Source of the DNA: Anarhynchus alexandrinus
Lineage: Eukaryota > Chordata > Aves > Charadriiformes > Charadriidae
Direction: 5' to 3'
Assembly: GCA_008711295.1 (NCBI GenBank)
Contig: VUYV01000054.1
Location: 88,781 to 152,780, forward strand
DNA length: 64,000 nt
Position numbers and translations under genes: made by a program
The notes under the pieces: generated by a model
What the model saw: the letters and a program-made list of their open reading frames with translations, nothing else
Databases searched by the model: none
Told to the model about the DNA's origin: nothing
Shown here: in pieces, positions 1 to 13,700 of the stretch
Layout: every line of letters starts with the position of its first letter
Numbering within the stretch: the stretch's first letter is position 1

Positions 1-3000
1 AGCCTTCAACTATACTATCTTCTTAAGCATCAAACCATGAAAGGAGCCAAAGTTAAGTCTTTAATTAGGTGTGACTGACCTACAGCTACGAGAACTAGAT
101 GTATTTTCACTTGTCCACTAGGTCACTGTTTTATTAGTTATGCGCCACTCCGCTGTGAGCAATTTTTTAGTTCTATGGCATGACATCTGCAAAATGTAAC
201 TGGTATGAGAGAGTCTTTCTATTACCTTAAAGGAGATAGGAAAAGAAGAAGAGAGTTCATTAACTCAAGACTCTCAAAATGCAGGGGGAGTAATACCAGA
301 AGGGAGAAGCGGTGACCAGGGAAGATTGCAGAAAACCCTTACATTTTAGCATTTTTTTAAGTTCTGGGAGCTTCACCTTGCAACAATTCTTTAACATAAT
401 ATTGTGTATGAAGCACTACGTAATATGTTATTCTGTTAATACTAAATGTACCATGCAATTCATAATAATATTTAATAAAATAAAAATACATCCTCCCCCT
501 TAACCTGTTGTGTCTGACAGCACAAGATTCAAATCTTGGCTGTCTCATGGAGCATTCTAAGCAGAAAGCATGAAATATGTAAATGAGATAATTAGTCTGG
601 AGATGAGACAACTGATGCAGACGTACATCTATGCATGAAGATTCTGGGGATAAGGGAAAGGCCAAGAAGTACTTTTCCTTAAGCCTCTGAGCGCTGTACT
701 ACAGATTTATTAAGAAGGAAGAAGATCTCAAAACAACTACTTCATTGCAAACCAATTAAAATTTGAATTATGTTGTCTTAAGTTTTGAAAAGCTGTCAAA
801 CCTACAAATAATTCCTCAGACCTTAATGCTACAAATGCATGCACAGTCTATTTTTGTTTGCATGAAATAACATATACCACAATGTGCTATGGAATAAAAA
901 CACAGCACATACATATGGAAATACATTTAATACAGACAAATTTTATCTTTAAAACCTAGTTCTATCTAATGTGCTTAGATGTGTTCTATTCTTTACCTGT
1001 GTTTATATGTGGATTGTAAACTAGATCAATCAGTCCTGTAATAATAATAGACTGAAAGTGTAACAACAATGTGAAATTAGGGCTCCTGAGCGGTGGAACT
1101 AGACTATTATTGCTGCAAACATGAGGTCTGGACTTCTCTTGATAAGTGCTTCATATCAGCTAAATTATGTTGCCACTGAAGTGGCTGATTTTAGTCAGGG
1201 TTCAGTCTTTGGCAGCCACACTAGCCTTGTGCTAAAGATCTTGTAGGGTGAGTACGTCCATACTGGCTGTAGACCTGCAGAGATAGCACATATGATTGGG
1301 GATTCTGTGGAGCAAAGCTACTTCTACAAAATTAAAATTTATTTTTACTCCACAGACTATTCTTTGCCTCTAACCCAGGTTTTAGGGCAGTGTTTACTGT
1401 GTGGCTTATTGTAAAATAAGGAAGCTTTCCTTTTTCCGACTATTTTACCCTTATTTGAACACTCGATGAAAGTGTGTATCCCACTGTGCCCCAAGATCAG
1501 CAAGAGATTAGCACTTTCTGAATTTAAGGGGTTTTGGTTTTCACTGTTGTTGGTGCTCAGCAAGACAGATTTAGAAGTTTCTTCGAGCAATATTTGCTGT
1601 GCTACATATACACCTTCGGAGACCAGCCACAATCTGCTCCATTATCTTGATACACATATTTTGTACATTTAAAATATTTGTCCAAAACTTCACCAGGCGT
1701 AAATCAATATAAATCACACAATAATTGACAGAATGACCTCTGTGCTTGTGCAATGAATGTTTTTTGTTGGATAATTGTAAATACAGGAATTACAGAGCAA
1801 GCAGAGTACAGGAGTATGAAGAGTATAAACGGTGCCACTGATCTTTTAAAGAGTAAAAAGGGAAATAATGGGAGACAAGAGCGTGAAGCTAGAGCTTGAC
1901 CATTACATTTGTTAAAGAAGCAAGTAGTAAACGACACAGTAACCCACAGTAAATGCTACAGGGCTACAGATAAGAGAGAGGGTGGAGGAAACAGGTCAGT
2001 AAGCAGCAGATCAGTATTTCACTGGGAGTGCACAAGGTTGTCAGCAAATGTGCCCCCCTGTTACTGAGGGTTGGTTCATTTTCTGCTGCATTCATGACAG
2101 AAATCTACAGCAGTGTAATGCAATCTCATGAATGCATCATAAACTTCTGCAGGTGTATCTGGAAAAGCATGGCAGAATTGCTTTACAAGAAATATAGGCA
2201 ATTTCAATGATGTTAGACCATGTGGTGTCACCTAGAGTTCCACTATAAAGCATTTCAGAACTGTACTGCTCTTATAAGCTATCATTACAATTACACCACC
2301 TTCTTGTCATCATTTGGAATTCTGAAATATTATCCACAAAAGAAGAATTAAGGCTAAGAAAAAATATAAACCACAAAAAATAGAAATATCGAGTTAGAGA
2401 CCTCCAGAGTTTTTAAACCTGCATCCTTCTGTGATTATCTGACCACAGTGAGCAGAAGACTGTACGGATCATTACCATTCATAGTTATGAATAATGACAG
2501 TTATTTGAATAGTTAATTCTTCCACAGAAAAGCTCAGATCAAATGAGAAAGCTTCATTGAGGAACTTTCTCCATTTAATTAACAAAGGGTTATTTTTCAA
2601 GTTCTTGGAAACCATCAGTGACTGCTGTTCTCATTCTTGGGAGAAAAGATTTAGTCAGCAATATTCAGCAGTACCAACTGTGCCCCCAAATGCTCCTTAT
2701 CTTAGTAGAGCATTTTTAATCACAGGAGATATATTTCTGTAATATCCTTTGATCCAGAAAACATCACTGAGCCAAGATTTGAGGTATTATTTCTTCTCAT
2801 TTTACTTTTATTTTTCCCTAGCTCTCACCAAGTGTTTCCCCCCACCGTTGGCAATTTCCATTTACTTATATTTTCCTATTCCCTTTCTCTACTTTCTTTC
2901 TCAAAGGATATTGGTTCTTCTATTCAATTGGAGGCTGTTTGCTCTAAAAATCAAATCTGAGCTAGATGAACACAAACCAGGCTTATTTTCTTACTTTTCA

Positions 3001-3327
3001 TATCTATAGGTGATGCATGCTTGTATTTAAGGCATTGGTAAAACTGTATGTTGTTACCAACACCTAAACACCTGCCTAGTCATAACCTCCATGTTTCTTA
3101 TAATAAATGGAAACAGAAGAGGAACACGCATTTGGTGAACATTGGGGTGTCTGTGATTTTAAGCTATTTACTACTGTTTTAACCCAGCATAGAAACCTGA
3201 CTGCTGATGAAACCTCCTTGCTTCATCCAGGCTCAGTCTTCATCATGATACCATGTATTTTGCATGTGTGAAAACCAGATTCATTGGGCAATGCTGTCAT
3301 TCTTTTGTGTTGCTCCTTTGCAAATAG
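1..3327. other. Non-coding DNA upstream of the candidate exon
   Basis: AT-rich sequence with frequent stops in all frames; the short open frames here show no protein family features. I see no recognisable transposon. If the exon at 3328 is real, the part just before it is the last intron of that gene. The bases immediately before 3328 form a pyrimidine-rich splice acceptor tract. No CpG-rich promoter-like segment is visible. Confidence 0.6.
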
Positions 3328-3470
3328 ATCACGCTCCCTTTGCACAAAGGTTAACAACTATGCTGAATAAAATGGGGCCAAAGGAGGACTGGAGCAAATA
3401 CCTTGATGAGAAATTTCATGATCTGAATTTACGTCTAAGTGCACCTGTGAATGCCTACAGCAAAATATAA
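3328..3470 (+). CDS. Candidate 3'-terminal coding exon of an unrecognised host gene
   Basis: A pyrimidine-rich tract (tcttttgtgttgctcctttg) is followed by caaatag, a good splice acceptor, and then an open frame that runs to a TAA at 3468-3470. The exon would enter at codon position 2 (intron phase 1) and encode 47 complete residues after the split codon. The peptide looks like real protein: charged and amphipathic, with WSKYLDEKF near the middle and SAPVNAYSKI at the C-terminus, and no low-complexity sequence. There is an in-frame ATG at 3264, but that would put the start inside the acceptor tract, so I prefer the exon reading. I do not recognise the family. A processed pseudogene fragment or a chance frame remain possible. 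The untranslated part would continue downstream; the first clear AATAAA that I find is at 5075-5080. Confidence 0.5.
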
Positions 3471-6400
3471 ATTAGAAAATTGCTGTTCTGAAGCCTGCCT
3501 TCAACTGCAGTTCCCATACTCCGAGGGTGGTATTTTTGATCTAGGTTGTTCTCAGACAAGAAGGTATTGGTAACTTTAACATTCCTACTAACACAATGCA
3601 ACAATTACTAGCAAATCTTTATCTGATTTTTAAAAAATATATTCTGTGCATGCAGCAATTCCAGAGTGCTAAGAAATGACCTTGTGCAGTACTCAAACAG
3701 AGAAGACAACAAATGTTTACTTAACTATCAGCCAGCCATCTTTCCTCAAAACTCATCTCATCCAAACTCCAAAGACACTCCTTAAGTTTCCACAGACTGT
3801 TTTACAGAAGAGATGCTTTACCTGTGATGAGAAACTTAAGTGATTTGATCACTTGACTAGCCAAACTTCTCAATCCTTAGCAACATTAATTTTGGAAGCC
3901 TAAAATACATATTTTATCCAACGTATTTAGGAGCTATCCACTTCATTTAAATTCATGTGCCTGACTGTCTAGATGCATAGTGTGTACTGTATACATAAGC
4001 AAAGAAAACAGTTAGCTTCAAAACTTGTTAAATCCAATCCACGGTAATATTCCCAGACTAATTGCCAAGTTCAAAGTTCTGCATACTGCAGGTATGGATC
4101 AAGTCTCTGCACTCCATATTAATCTAAACACTGAGCTATAACTGTTCAACTTGGAACATATTACAGTTATATTGCAAGTACTCTTAAGGCTTTTTTTTTT
4201 TGACTGCAGATTTACAATTACAATGAGGTCTCACGTCTGATTAAGGAGTGCATTTCACTCAATACTAAGAGCCTTGGGGTGAACAACATAGAAAATTTAT
4301 TGTGAATGCAAAGAAATGACCATATTACTTTTCCATTTAGCTAAAGGCATGAGTTCCTTCAACACTGCTGAAAAGTTTTAATGATACTACAATAGGTGTC
4401 AGAAAATTTTTAAAAATATAATGATAAATATGGTAAGAACCCAGTATTTGCCTGGTAAAATAACACACAACTATGTTTAAATAATTTATGAGACTGAACA
4501 CACAGACTGTCTGAAAGCCCTTTCATCATTTCACACTACCAAAAAAGGAAGACTACCTTTACATAGCGAAGAGAAAATATTAAAAGTTGTTACCTCCTCA
4601 AAGGAGGTAAGAGAGGATTCTGGAAATCTTAATGATAATGAAAGCCTGCAAAAGCTTCAGGGATATGAAAACCAACACAGCCAGTTGACTAGCAGACACA
4701 TACCTCAGCAGAAAAGAGCAGCTGCTGTTTAGAAAGAAACAAGAGATCTTTCCAGTTACAAGTTCTGTAAGTAGCACAGGCAATAGATCTTAAGCTTCAG
4801 CTGAATCTTTCCTACTAATAGCCTATATATACAGTATCATTAGGAAGCGTCTAGAGGAAATGATCACCCATGCATTAGCCTGTCTTATACTTTATCCAGC
4901 AGAAGTGGTGAATGCACAAAAACTACCCAGTGTAATGGTCACTGGACAGACTTTACTTTTTTTAACTCTCAAGTGTGGATACAACATATGTTAAAAGTTA
5001 TGTTCCAGATAATAATGATGATGAAAATGCTGAGCAACCACAGTTTGGATTAGAGTCCTGTAAATATTCACAGAAATAAAATAATGAATTATTTAATTGT
5101 AAAAAATATCAGTTATTATTGAAAAGCACGGGACTGAACCAACAGAGTAGATAAAATCTCAGTCTTGAAGTTTACGAATCCAATAGAAATGTGAGTGGTG
5201 CTGAAAGAAACTCCTTATGTTTGCTCCTTTTTAATTATGCTTAGTCACAGCATGCAGTTTACGATTAGTGAAATGGGTAAATTGCTTTATCAATATGTCA
5301 TCATATGCATACACAAACTCACAATAGGCAATTTTAAGACCATCTTATGAATGAATGTACCCTGTGAGACACAGTGAATGATAAAAAATTTGTAATGATT
5401 TTTTATATAAAAAGATATGAAATAGTTTTTACAGTTGGCCTCTGAACTTCACACATTCGCAATATCTCCCCATTTCTCATTTAAGATCAAACAGAAAGAA
5501 ATATATGTACTACATAATCCTGTGCATAGATGACTCCCACAGACTTAAGGAAATCAAAAATAAAGAATGCAAGTATTTTTCCCAATTTTTAAATACCACC
5601 AAGATAGTCAATCACCAAATGGATGGGAAGGAAAACTCAGGACTTCTCTTTTATGGATCTAGACTAACACAACCAGAGTTGTACTGTATAACATAAATAT
5701 ATTTTCATATATGTGCTAAGTGCACTCACATCAGTTAGAAAACAAGTAATCTTCTTATTTGTTTGGTTAATATTTCTCTTGATATGAAGGAACAATTGCT
5801 CATCCCTCCCCCATAGTTATGTCTTCCCATGACAAAAAGGCAACTTCTTTCAGCAAAGACACTGTCTTTTCTCTTACTACGTACCTGCTCCCCCGATGAG
5901 AAACAGCTGCACAGCATCTCAACGGCACAGAAGCTCATTTCAATACTTCTTTAATTCCCGTTTCCTCAGTTTAGATGCAAAAGCTCCCATCTCATCTTAT
6001 CAAAAGGCATCTTTCAAGCATACACACAAAGCATTTTTGCTAAGAAGCTGTGGCAGAGGCTGGATAGTACATGCTGAGAAAGGGAAAGTTTAACAGGCAG
6101 CTTCATAAAAGAAAAATGACCCTTCTAACACCGCATCAACTTCACTGCGCTTTAAATTAGGTTTAACTTTAGGAATGACTACGAATTGCTTTCTCTCAGA
6201 TGTGGAAGATGTGACAAGACATCACAAAACATCTATCATGATCTTTATGTGGAAGATCCTGCCATCTCACTTTCTCTTTTACTTTTCCTCCTATTTTCAT
6301 TCACAGAATCCAGCATACTTTGAGCTATACATTGAGACTTTCCCGAGTCTAAATGATCTATACTCTCATTTTTTTCCCCTAGAATGTTTCTTTTTCCCAT

Positions 6401-6878
6401 TCTTCCCTTTAATCACAGCAAACACACTGGATCATTGAAAGAATTAATTGTTCCTTTTCTTATCCAACTGCGGTTTACTCATTTTGGTAATGTTTCTGTC
6501 TGTATTTTTTCAAATGCACTCAAGTATATTTATTTTCTTGTATGCTTAAAAGTTTATGTTAAAAGAAAACCAAACTATTCTATTTTATGAAAAATAAGGC
6601 AAATAAATAAAAGTTATGTTAATTGATTTTTGTCTTAAGCATAGTGAATCCAAATATCACTGTAATAATTAGGTGCTGTTTTTTAAAATGGTACTGATCT
6701 ATTTTTTTTAATAAAAAACTTTCTCTGCCTTTTTTCCCCACTGTTTACAGCAAAATTCTACCTCGTTCTAAGCCTTGCAGTTAAAGTACTTGCTGTTATG
6801 GGATATGAGTTTCTTTCCATGCCTATTTGCTTAGTGGCCAACCCCGTGCACTGGGCAGCTTTCCAGCATGAGAATTTG
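3471..6878. other. Non-coding DNA, possibly including the 3' untranslated region of the exon above
   Basis: AT-rich, with no recognisable transposon and no convincing coding frame. It contains a T10 run near 4191-4200. Possible polyadenylation hexamers AATAAA lie at 5075-5080 and 6602-6607; either could end a transcript from 3328-3470, but nothing in the sequence picks one. The short open frames of 60-87 codons have the composition of translated AT-rich DNA. Confidence 0.5.
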
Positions 6879-6968
6879 GACTTTAGAGCCTGACCTTTAG
6901 GTGTTCTGCAATCAGTATGAAAGTTTCCATTAATTTCAATGGCATTTGGAGCAGGGTCTTGGCCCTTA
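6879..6968. repeat. Decayed palindromic amniote interspersed repeat (remnant)
   Basis: The left end reads gagcctgaccttt and the right end gcagggtcttggccctt, so the two ends are imperfect inverted complements. The centre contains tttccattaatttcaatgg. This resembles the widespread old amniote repeat in which a TTGACTTCAATGGGAG-like core sits between inverted arms ending in a GGATCAGGCCC-like motif. The match is from memory of the general pattern, so the family name is left open. The copy is heavily mutated and asymmetric. Confidence 0.45.
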
Positions 6969-9900
6969 ATGTGACCTTATTTTCTGCCTAAAATGTAAAT
7001 TGTTGACAACATTGGCAAAGGATGCTAAGGTAATCAATTCTATTCCAGCTGTAAATTTTATTTTATTGGCTAGTGTAGCCTTTGAGATATGTGTAAAGAA
7101 TATTCTAAGCCAGCACAATATTGTAAACCTGACCTTACAAATTTAAAACAAATGCAGCAAAATCTTTAAAAGCACACCCACATCCACTATAGTCCCATCA
7201 ATATTTTTAAAAGAGTTTGTAGGTTTTAGTATATCTAAAGATTTGAAGTTCAGTACACTGTTCCAAACAACGCAGTCAACTAAGTCGATAGGCAGCAGAG
7301 ATTTTTTACTTCAATGAAATGGAGTTTTCATTACCTGAGGACCTGGCTGTTGCATTGTTTAATAAGTAAGAAGAAGTTTCTTGACATATAGTTATGGGTA
7401 TAGATGTATATCTTGAGAAACCCTTTTCTTACTTCATTGAAATTAATTCACATGTCACCTGCATTAAAACCACGAGGCTAGTACACCAGCTAATCAGAGA
7501 GCAAAGTGCAGTACCAGTTCATACCATTGACCATCCAGGCAGTTTCATTCAAGCAGTAGAGACTCAGGGGCTGCATTACTATTCAGCGTAAAGAGCTTTC
7601 ACTCTATGATGTGAAAGACTGACCTTTCTGCCCTACGCAGCTGGTGGTTCAGAGCCAGAGATAGCATTTACTCAACTTGAGCTGTCAGATAGAAAGGGCA
7701 AATGTACCGGCAGGTAAGTGAATTAAGCGCTGTTCGGTAGTTAGTAATATCTAATTATTCATGACACATTTGTCATATGCTGTTAGAAGACATTAAAAAT
7801 GCTAATGTCTGGCCATTCTATTCAGTAACACATCTGCTGAGAAACACAGAGGAGGGGTTTCAGGTACGGGTGATTACATTCCTGCTTTCTTTCCCTTCTA
7901 GAAAACATATTTCATAATTTTATTTACTTTCAAGGGGACTGCAGTTTCCTTTATGAAAATGTAAGAGCTAAACCTTAGCTTACGAAAAAGCAAAATAAAG
8001 AGAGCTTGAAAAATCCATAGTTGCTTCAATGACAAGTCTAATAACACAGTGTAATGTCTGCTATCCATAATCCAGTCAGAACGTTACACCATTGCTCTGT
8101 ATCTTTCCAATGCAGCACATAAGTAGGCATTTTCGTTTTTTCTTCTTTCTAGCTATTAAACTTTCTTTCTGGATGCTATACTATGGCTTTGATGGTTTCC
8201 TATAGAACAAACAGTCACGAACTTCATTACTGTAAATAAGACAAATGTTTGACCCAAATCTCTATCAAGTTAAGCAGTAAGAGGATGAAGATATACAGAC
8301 TAAGATTTGCAGAACGCAGTACTGAAATGTTTAGCTTTGGAATTTACCCTAACAAGAGCTTAAAATATTCCCAATATAATCAGGTATTTCATTTCTAGAA
8401 ATGAGCAAGTTTAAATAACTTCTGCTGCTCCTCATATTTCGGTGGGAACAAAAGCATCTTCAGTGTGAGGCTATCTTTCTCTTAAATACAAATGTAAATA
8501 TTTCTACTGAGGCTGCTTCTGGCATCCTTAATGAAAGGACTAAAATTTCTGAAGATAGCTGAACTAGTGCCAATCTATATAGCTACTGTTTTACAGTTAC
8601 AGATGGAGCTTGTATTCATTGCTATCCTCATTTTTACTGCTATTAGCATTAATGTAAATATGTTTTTATAAACATCTTCTGTGTAAGGATTCTTTTGGTA
8701 CTGACATTTGCTTGTCAAGTGTAATATGCCCCCAGCAGGCACATAAGAAAGTCATCTCTTCCTCCTGGCGGTTTAAGTGCCAAACCCAATCAGTTCAATC
8801 ACTTGGCGCTTTGCTCAATTGCGTGCCCTTCTTGATTTAAAAGCCTAACCACATGCTAATTGACTTGATCTTTAATGGGAATAAAGATGTTTAATTCCTT
8901 CCATTTCAGTACAACCACATCCTTGACCATTAGCTGAGAGGATCCAGCTAAGTAGCCAGTATTTCACACTGCTGAGATAACCTGCAGCACCTAGGAGATA
9001 CTGACTGATGTAAATTCTAACCACTTTCAAACAGACCTGGCCTCAGAGCAGGAAAGAACCTTTCAGGGAGGAGGTCCAAAGCTGCAGTTAATCTAGGGAG
9101 TCTGTAGCAGTCGGAGCATATGTTTATCATACTGAAATCACTGTCATCTGGATATTTCTGTGTATACTCTTGCAGTCTCCACCTTTGGAAGTTTTCCAAA
9201 TCTGTCGGGATAAAGCCCCAGGAAACCAAATCTTAGCCCACAGCTGACCCTGCTTTGAGCAAGGGCTTGGACAACAGACCTCCCAATGCCCTTTTCCACC
9301 TGAATTATCTTCTGACTTTTCAGTATTGGAGAATAATAAGAAATCCTTAAAACTCTAATTCCTGAAAAAAATAGAAAAACCACGGATAAACTGATTCTTC
9401 CACAGCATACACTGTTTAGTGTAAGTTTAGAGGATATTGCAAGGAAGGAAGCTAACAGGGATCCTATGCATACAATGATTGTCTTTTATTTATTCAACTA
9501 CTTCCTGTAACTTTCCTTTTCTAAATAAAGGCCAAGTAATAGCCAACATTATTTGCTAAAGTCAAGCCATATATAATTCTGAACAATCCTAATATTAAAT
9601 CCTTTGTAAGGAGAAGAATGATTTTGCATACAGCAATTAAGCGCTTAGGGATAGAGGCATCCTCAGTTCATGCACACACAACTCTTAATATTAACGAAAA
9701 TTACAAGTCAGATTAAGAGAGAGGGTAGTTTTAGTCTCAGCATTGTATTAAGTTAGGTTCTTTATAAATACATTTCCTGAGCATGACTGTCCATAATTTT
9801 TCGCAATGACTTACTTCAATTAAACGGTGTTCAAATGTACTTTAAAATTATGACTTTCTTTACAAATTCTTAAATGTTATCCTACAGCAGGGCTCTATTC

Positions 9901-10396
9901 TTCTGAGTTTACTTAACTGAATTACTTCAACAATGGAGAATAGGATTTCTTTTGAAATTTTGTGATTCAAATATAGAACTGTTTGACCTGAGTAAGCATA
10001 TCCTGAAATGGCCTCTGTAAACTGCATTTTTTCTATATGCAAAATACGGAGAGAAATACATGTTAAAAACATATACCATGAAAAAAGATAATCCAATAGA
10101 CCTAAATGCACAGAAGCTGAAGTTGCCACAAACAATGAAGTAAAGTCTAATAAAAAAACCCCAAACAACACAAAAACCAAAAGACAAAACAAACAGCATC
10201 AAAGCAAACACAGAATCTCCATATTTGGTAAATAGGAGTCTCTGGGCAAAAAATATGCATTCATCAGTATGAACGTCTGTTTAGAACACCTATTTAAAGG
10301 AAAGTTATTCAGGCCTGCAAGTAAATTGGAGACGGCTCAACTGTGCTTATAAAATATAATGTAATACATTGTATTGGGAGTCATTTCTATTCATCA
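6969..10396. other. Non-coding DNA, nothing recognised
   Basis: No gene, transposon or simple repeat of note. The stretch 8735-8920 is less AT-rich than its surroundings and carries several homeodomain-like and TCF-like words (ctaattga, gatctttaatg) close together. It could be a conserved regulatory element, but sequence alone cannot show that. Open frames at 9017-9383 (minus) and 9860-10211 (minus) overlap in different frames and look like chance. Confidence 0.5.
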
Positions 10397-10737
10397 TCAG
10401 GCATTCGCTAGCTGCAATAGGGCAAAGGCTTCATCTGTACTTGTCCTGTCCATCATGCTGAAGGGTTTGGCCAGAACCCCAGCAAGCTGGCAACAATCAC
10501 TTGGCAAGTTCATGACACTGTCATTTAAGACCATCTCCTTGGTGACCTTACCACCAGCGCTGAACTTGACAGTGATAGTTCTCCCCAACTCAGAGACTGT
10601 TCTTTGACTGAGTTGTCTGTACCCGGCATATAGATACACTGAGATGATTTTCAAAACCATCATTCGGCGAAAAAGCTACTAATAAGATTCTAAGCTTTTC
10701 GGTGATTTCAATATATCGGATGGATGCAGCCACAATG
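10397..10737 (-). pseudogene. Coding-like remnant of unknown origin with a frame change
   Basis: On the minus strand two protein-like stretches lie end to end in different frames. The first (about 10737 down to 10590) contains AASIRYIEITEKLRILL. The second (about 10610 down to 10397) contains ELGRTITVKFSAGGKVTKE followed by a segment with PSDCCQLAGVLAKPF, and ends in tandem stop codons. Codon use and residue balance look better than in neighbouring chance frames. The change of frame, with a stop in the second frame at its upstream edge, suggests a decayed coding sequence. I do not recognise the family. The opposite strand is also open (10374-10607), so strand is uncertain and chance cannot be excluded. 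Confidence 0.3.
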
Positions 10738-13700
10738 TGAATGAGAGGTATGAAGGCAGAGGAGAAAGGAGATGGTGCAGAGCTGTGCAGCTATACTGCA
10801 TGATGGGGAACAGATGTGCCACACCTGGGAGAAAGCGAGAGGGGACTGGGGTCTGTGAAATCCTCCCCTCAGTAAATCTACCCCTTCATACACAGGAAAA
10901 TGTTACTTATGAAACACAGGGGGTAAGTTTCAGTATAAATTCTCTGATATGTTCATGTCAATGTAGTTATGACAAACTAGACCAGATGAGAATTTCCCAC
11001 CTGCAATGTTCTAAAATTGATCACTCAGACATTTATCTTTTACTGCTGAGTCATGCAGGTCATAAGCAATTCCAAAATACAGTGAAAAATCCAATCACAA
11101 GTAAAGTAAAACCTCCAAAAAGAAAACAACAAAAGCAGGAGATTAAAAAGCACTGGAAGGCCTGAAAATCAAATGAAACTGCACATTTTAAATTGTAGCT
11201 CTGAAATATTTATTAGCCATTGATTATAGTTCACATTGTGAGGCCTACCTTCCCCTTTTCAGAAGTCTAACCAGTTTCTCAGGTCTACTAGACTCACTCA
11301 AGATTTTTTCCCAAGCAAATATACAATTTAAAAAGCCCTGAGTGGGTTGATTAAAATTTCCTCACAACTTGCATGCATGTTTGGACAGCTTAAAATATTA
11401 ATCTTTATTTTGTTTATTATTGTATTATTAGGGGCTCTTTGTGATGCCATAGTACTCTGCACCATGTGGGTACACAATAAGAACCAATCTTTGCTGCCGT
11501 TCAATCTGATTAGATACTACCAAGAATAAGAGAAAAGCTCAAAATATTTAATAGTGGTTAATAGAAATAGTCACATAATAAATCAGTGATAGAGAAGTCA
11601 AGTATTGATACTTTGACTGTCAGTTGAGCCTTTCATCCCTACAGGACATCAAAACCCCATTTTTCTCAATATGAAATAATAATCATTATTCCTTATTCAT
11701 TTTGGTCTTCGTTATAGCTTTTAACAGCAATGGCATGCACTTTCCCAGGTCAGAATGAAAAAGCAGAAAAACAAACTCTTCAGAGTCTTGTAAGAAATGA
11801 CTTGTCTGACACCTTGCTCGTTATAATTGTTGCTCTCAAGCTCAGCTTCCTCTTTGCTTCACTCAGAATTTCAAATTCTTGAGCATTTTCTAAGCTGCTG
11901 GAGTGGACAAAGGAAAGAAAACCACCCATTCTCTTCTGTGTAAGTGAGAATTTTGTCATTGACTTCACAAAAGGCTGAGCTTTAATGAGAAGGCTTCTAA
12001 CCCTACAAAGCCTGGTAACTCAGTAAATTCAGTGTTACCACTGCTTGTAACAGGCCACAAGCATCGGATTAAGGTAACAGCATAAGCCTTAGGATTTCTC
12101 AGTCTATTTAAAAACTACTAACTATCTGTTTCCTTTGTTGTGACACACCGAGGATTTTTGTACCAAAAAAAAAAAAGGAAGGGAAAAAAAAAGAACCAAA
12201 TGGACTCCAGTTTTCTGATAACGTATTGTTAGTGAGATTGTCTGGTTAATGGTTTGAGAAAAAATGTTCCACTGCTCCATTTGATGCTTCATGAAATGAA
12301 GCATCTTTGCCATACTTCACTGCATTTAGACCTAACAACATGTCAAATTCTTCTGAAATAAACTGTGGGCCATTGACTGAGACAATTTCCTCTGCAAACC
12401 ATATGCAGTGAAAAATTCCCTTATGATTTACTTATTTCATAGTAGGGTAGTCTATATTGCCACTGCTCCAGATGCTGTGAAGCTACTGAGCTTTGAAAGG
12501 GAAAGGCAAGGTACAAATAGCAGTCTTAAATACCACTGAGAATAACTTTTTAACCTTTTCCTTTATCATATGGAGTGCAACTGAACTTTGATTACCCATA
12601 TCCTACTTTATGGCGGAATTCCTGAACTGCTGAAAAAGTGTATGTCCTTCACTTGAAGTGATGGTAAAGCTTAATACAAAATCACATTTAATTTTACCTT
12701 CCTTCATAGCCAATAGTATCGCCTGTTGAAATGCGAGGTATATGTGTCTGCATTCTGTTTCCTTTCTGATAGCCTTTCTTAGCATGACATCAACAAAAAT
12801 GATTCTAAATAAATACTTAGGCACTCACAGCCTATTACATGTTTTATGCAAGTTAGTACTGACAGAATGGATGCAATGTCCTCCAGTAGTGATTTGTAAT
12901 TCTGAATAAGTTTTAAAGAAATCTAAGTTCAGGAAACATACAATTTAGTTTAAAAAAAAAAAAAATCCTTAGATACTGTCAATTCTCAAGGCTTCTAAGT
13001 CATCATCTTTGCATCTCTTTTCTAGTCTCACGTCTAGACAACAAATGTATTTTAAGGTAAGTTATCATGCAGATGGAGTACTATGCAAACATAAGGCAAC
13101 TTACAAATGTAAGTACCATTTTCAAGAAACTCCATCTTGTAGAATCCTAATTTTCTTTTCAGGTGAGTGGGATTTGGGCTGCTAAGTTCTCCAGCTAGAA
13201 ACTTGAGGCATCAATTTCTAAATCATTAATTTTAGTTTCACAAAGAAATATACATGCTTGTACTGGGTATGTGAGTCAAAGCTTAGATCTGCTTCCCTAT
13301 ACATTTCATCTTCTCCCTTTGGATGTTATAGGAATGTACTTGTCTTAAACACACAATCATATCCCAAAATGGAAAGTATTAAATTTACTCTTGTTGATTC
13401 TCTTCCTCTTTGTATAAATATTCATTGGCACAAGGATGGAAATCCAGTTTCCTGTAGCTCAGAGAAGTGATTTAACCACCGTAGTTCAAAGTCAATCTTG
13501 GCTTTGCCTTGGAAAAAAGATTTCTCACAATCCATAGAAATTCCCGTAGCTTCATAATTAAAGCAGTTTAACTACATATAAGTCAACCAGATCAACCCCA
13601 ACCACCTTACAGCAGAGAATTAGCCAATACACGGTTTAATTTATGTTGCAGTTGCAACCCCTGTAAGATCTTACTGTAATTATTCACGTGTCTAAGTCTC

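Noticed and set aside
10737..11165. 142-codon plus-strand open frame as a gene
   Set aside because: Low-information composition with a lysine-rich tail from an A-rich stretch; no family features and no regulatory context.
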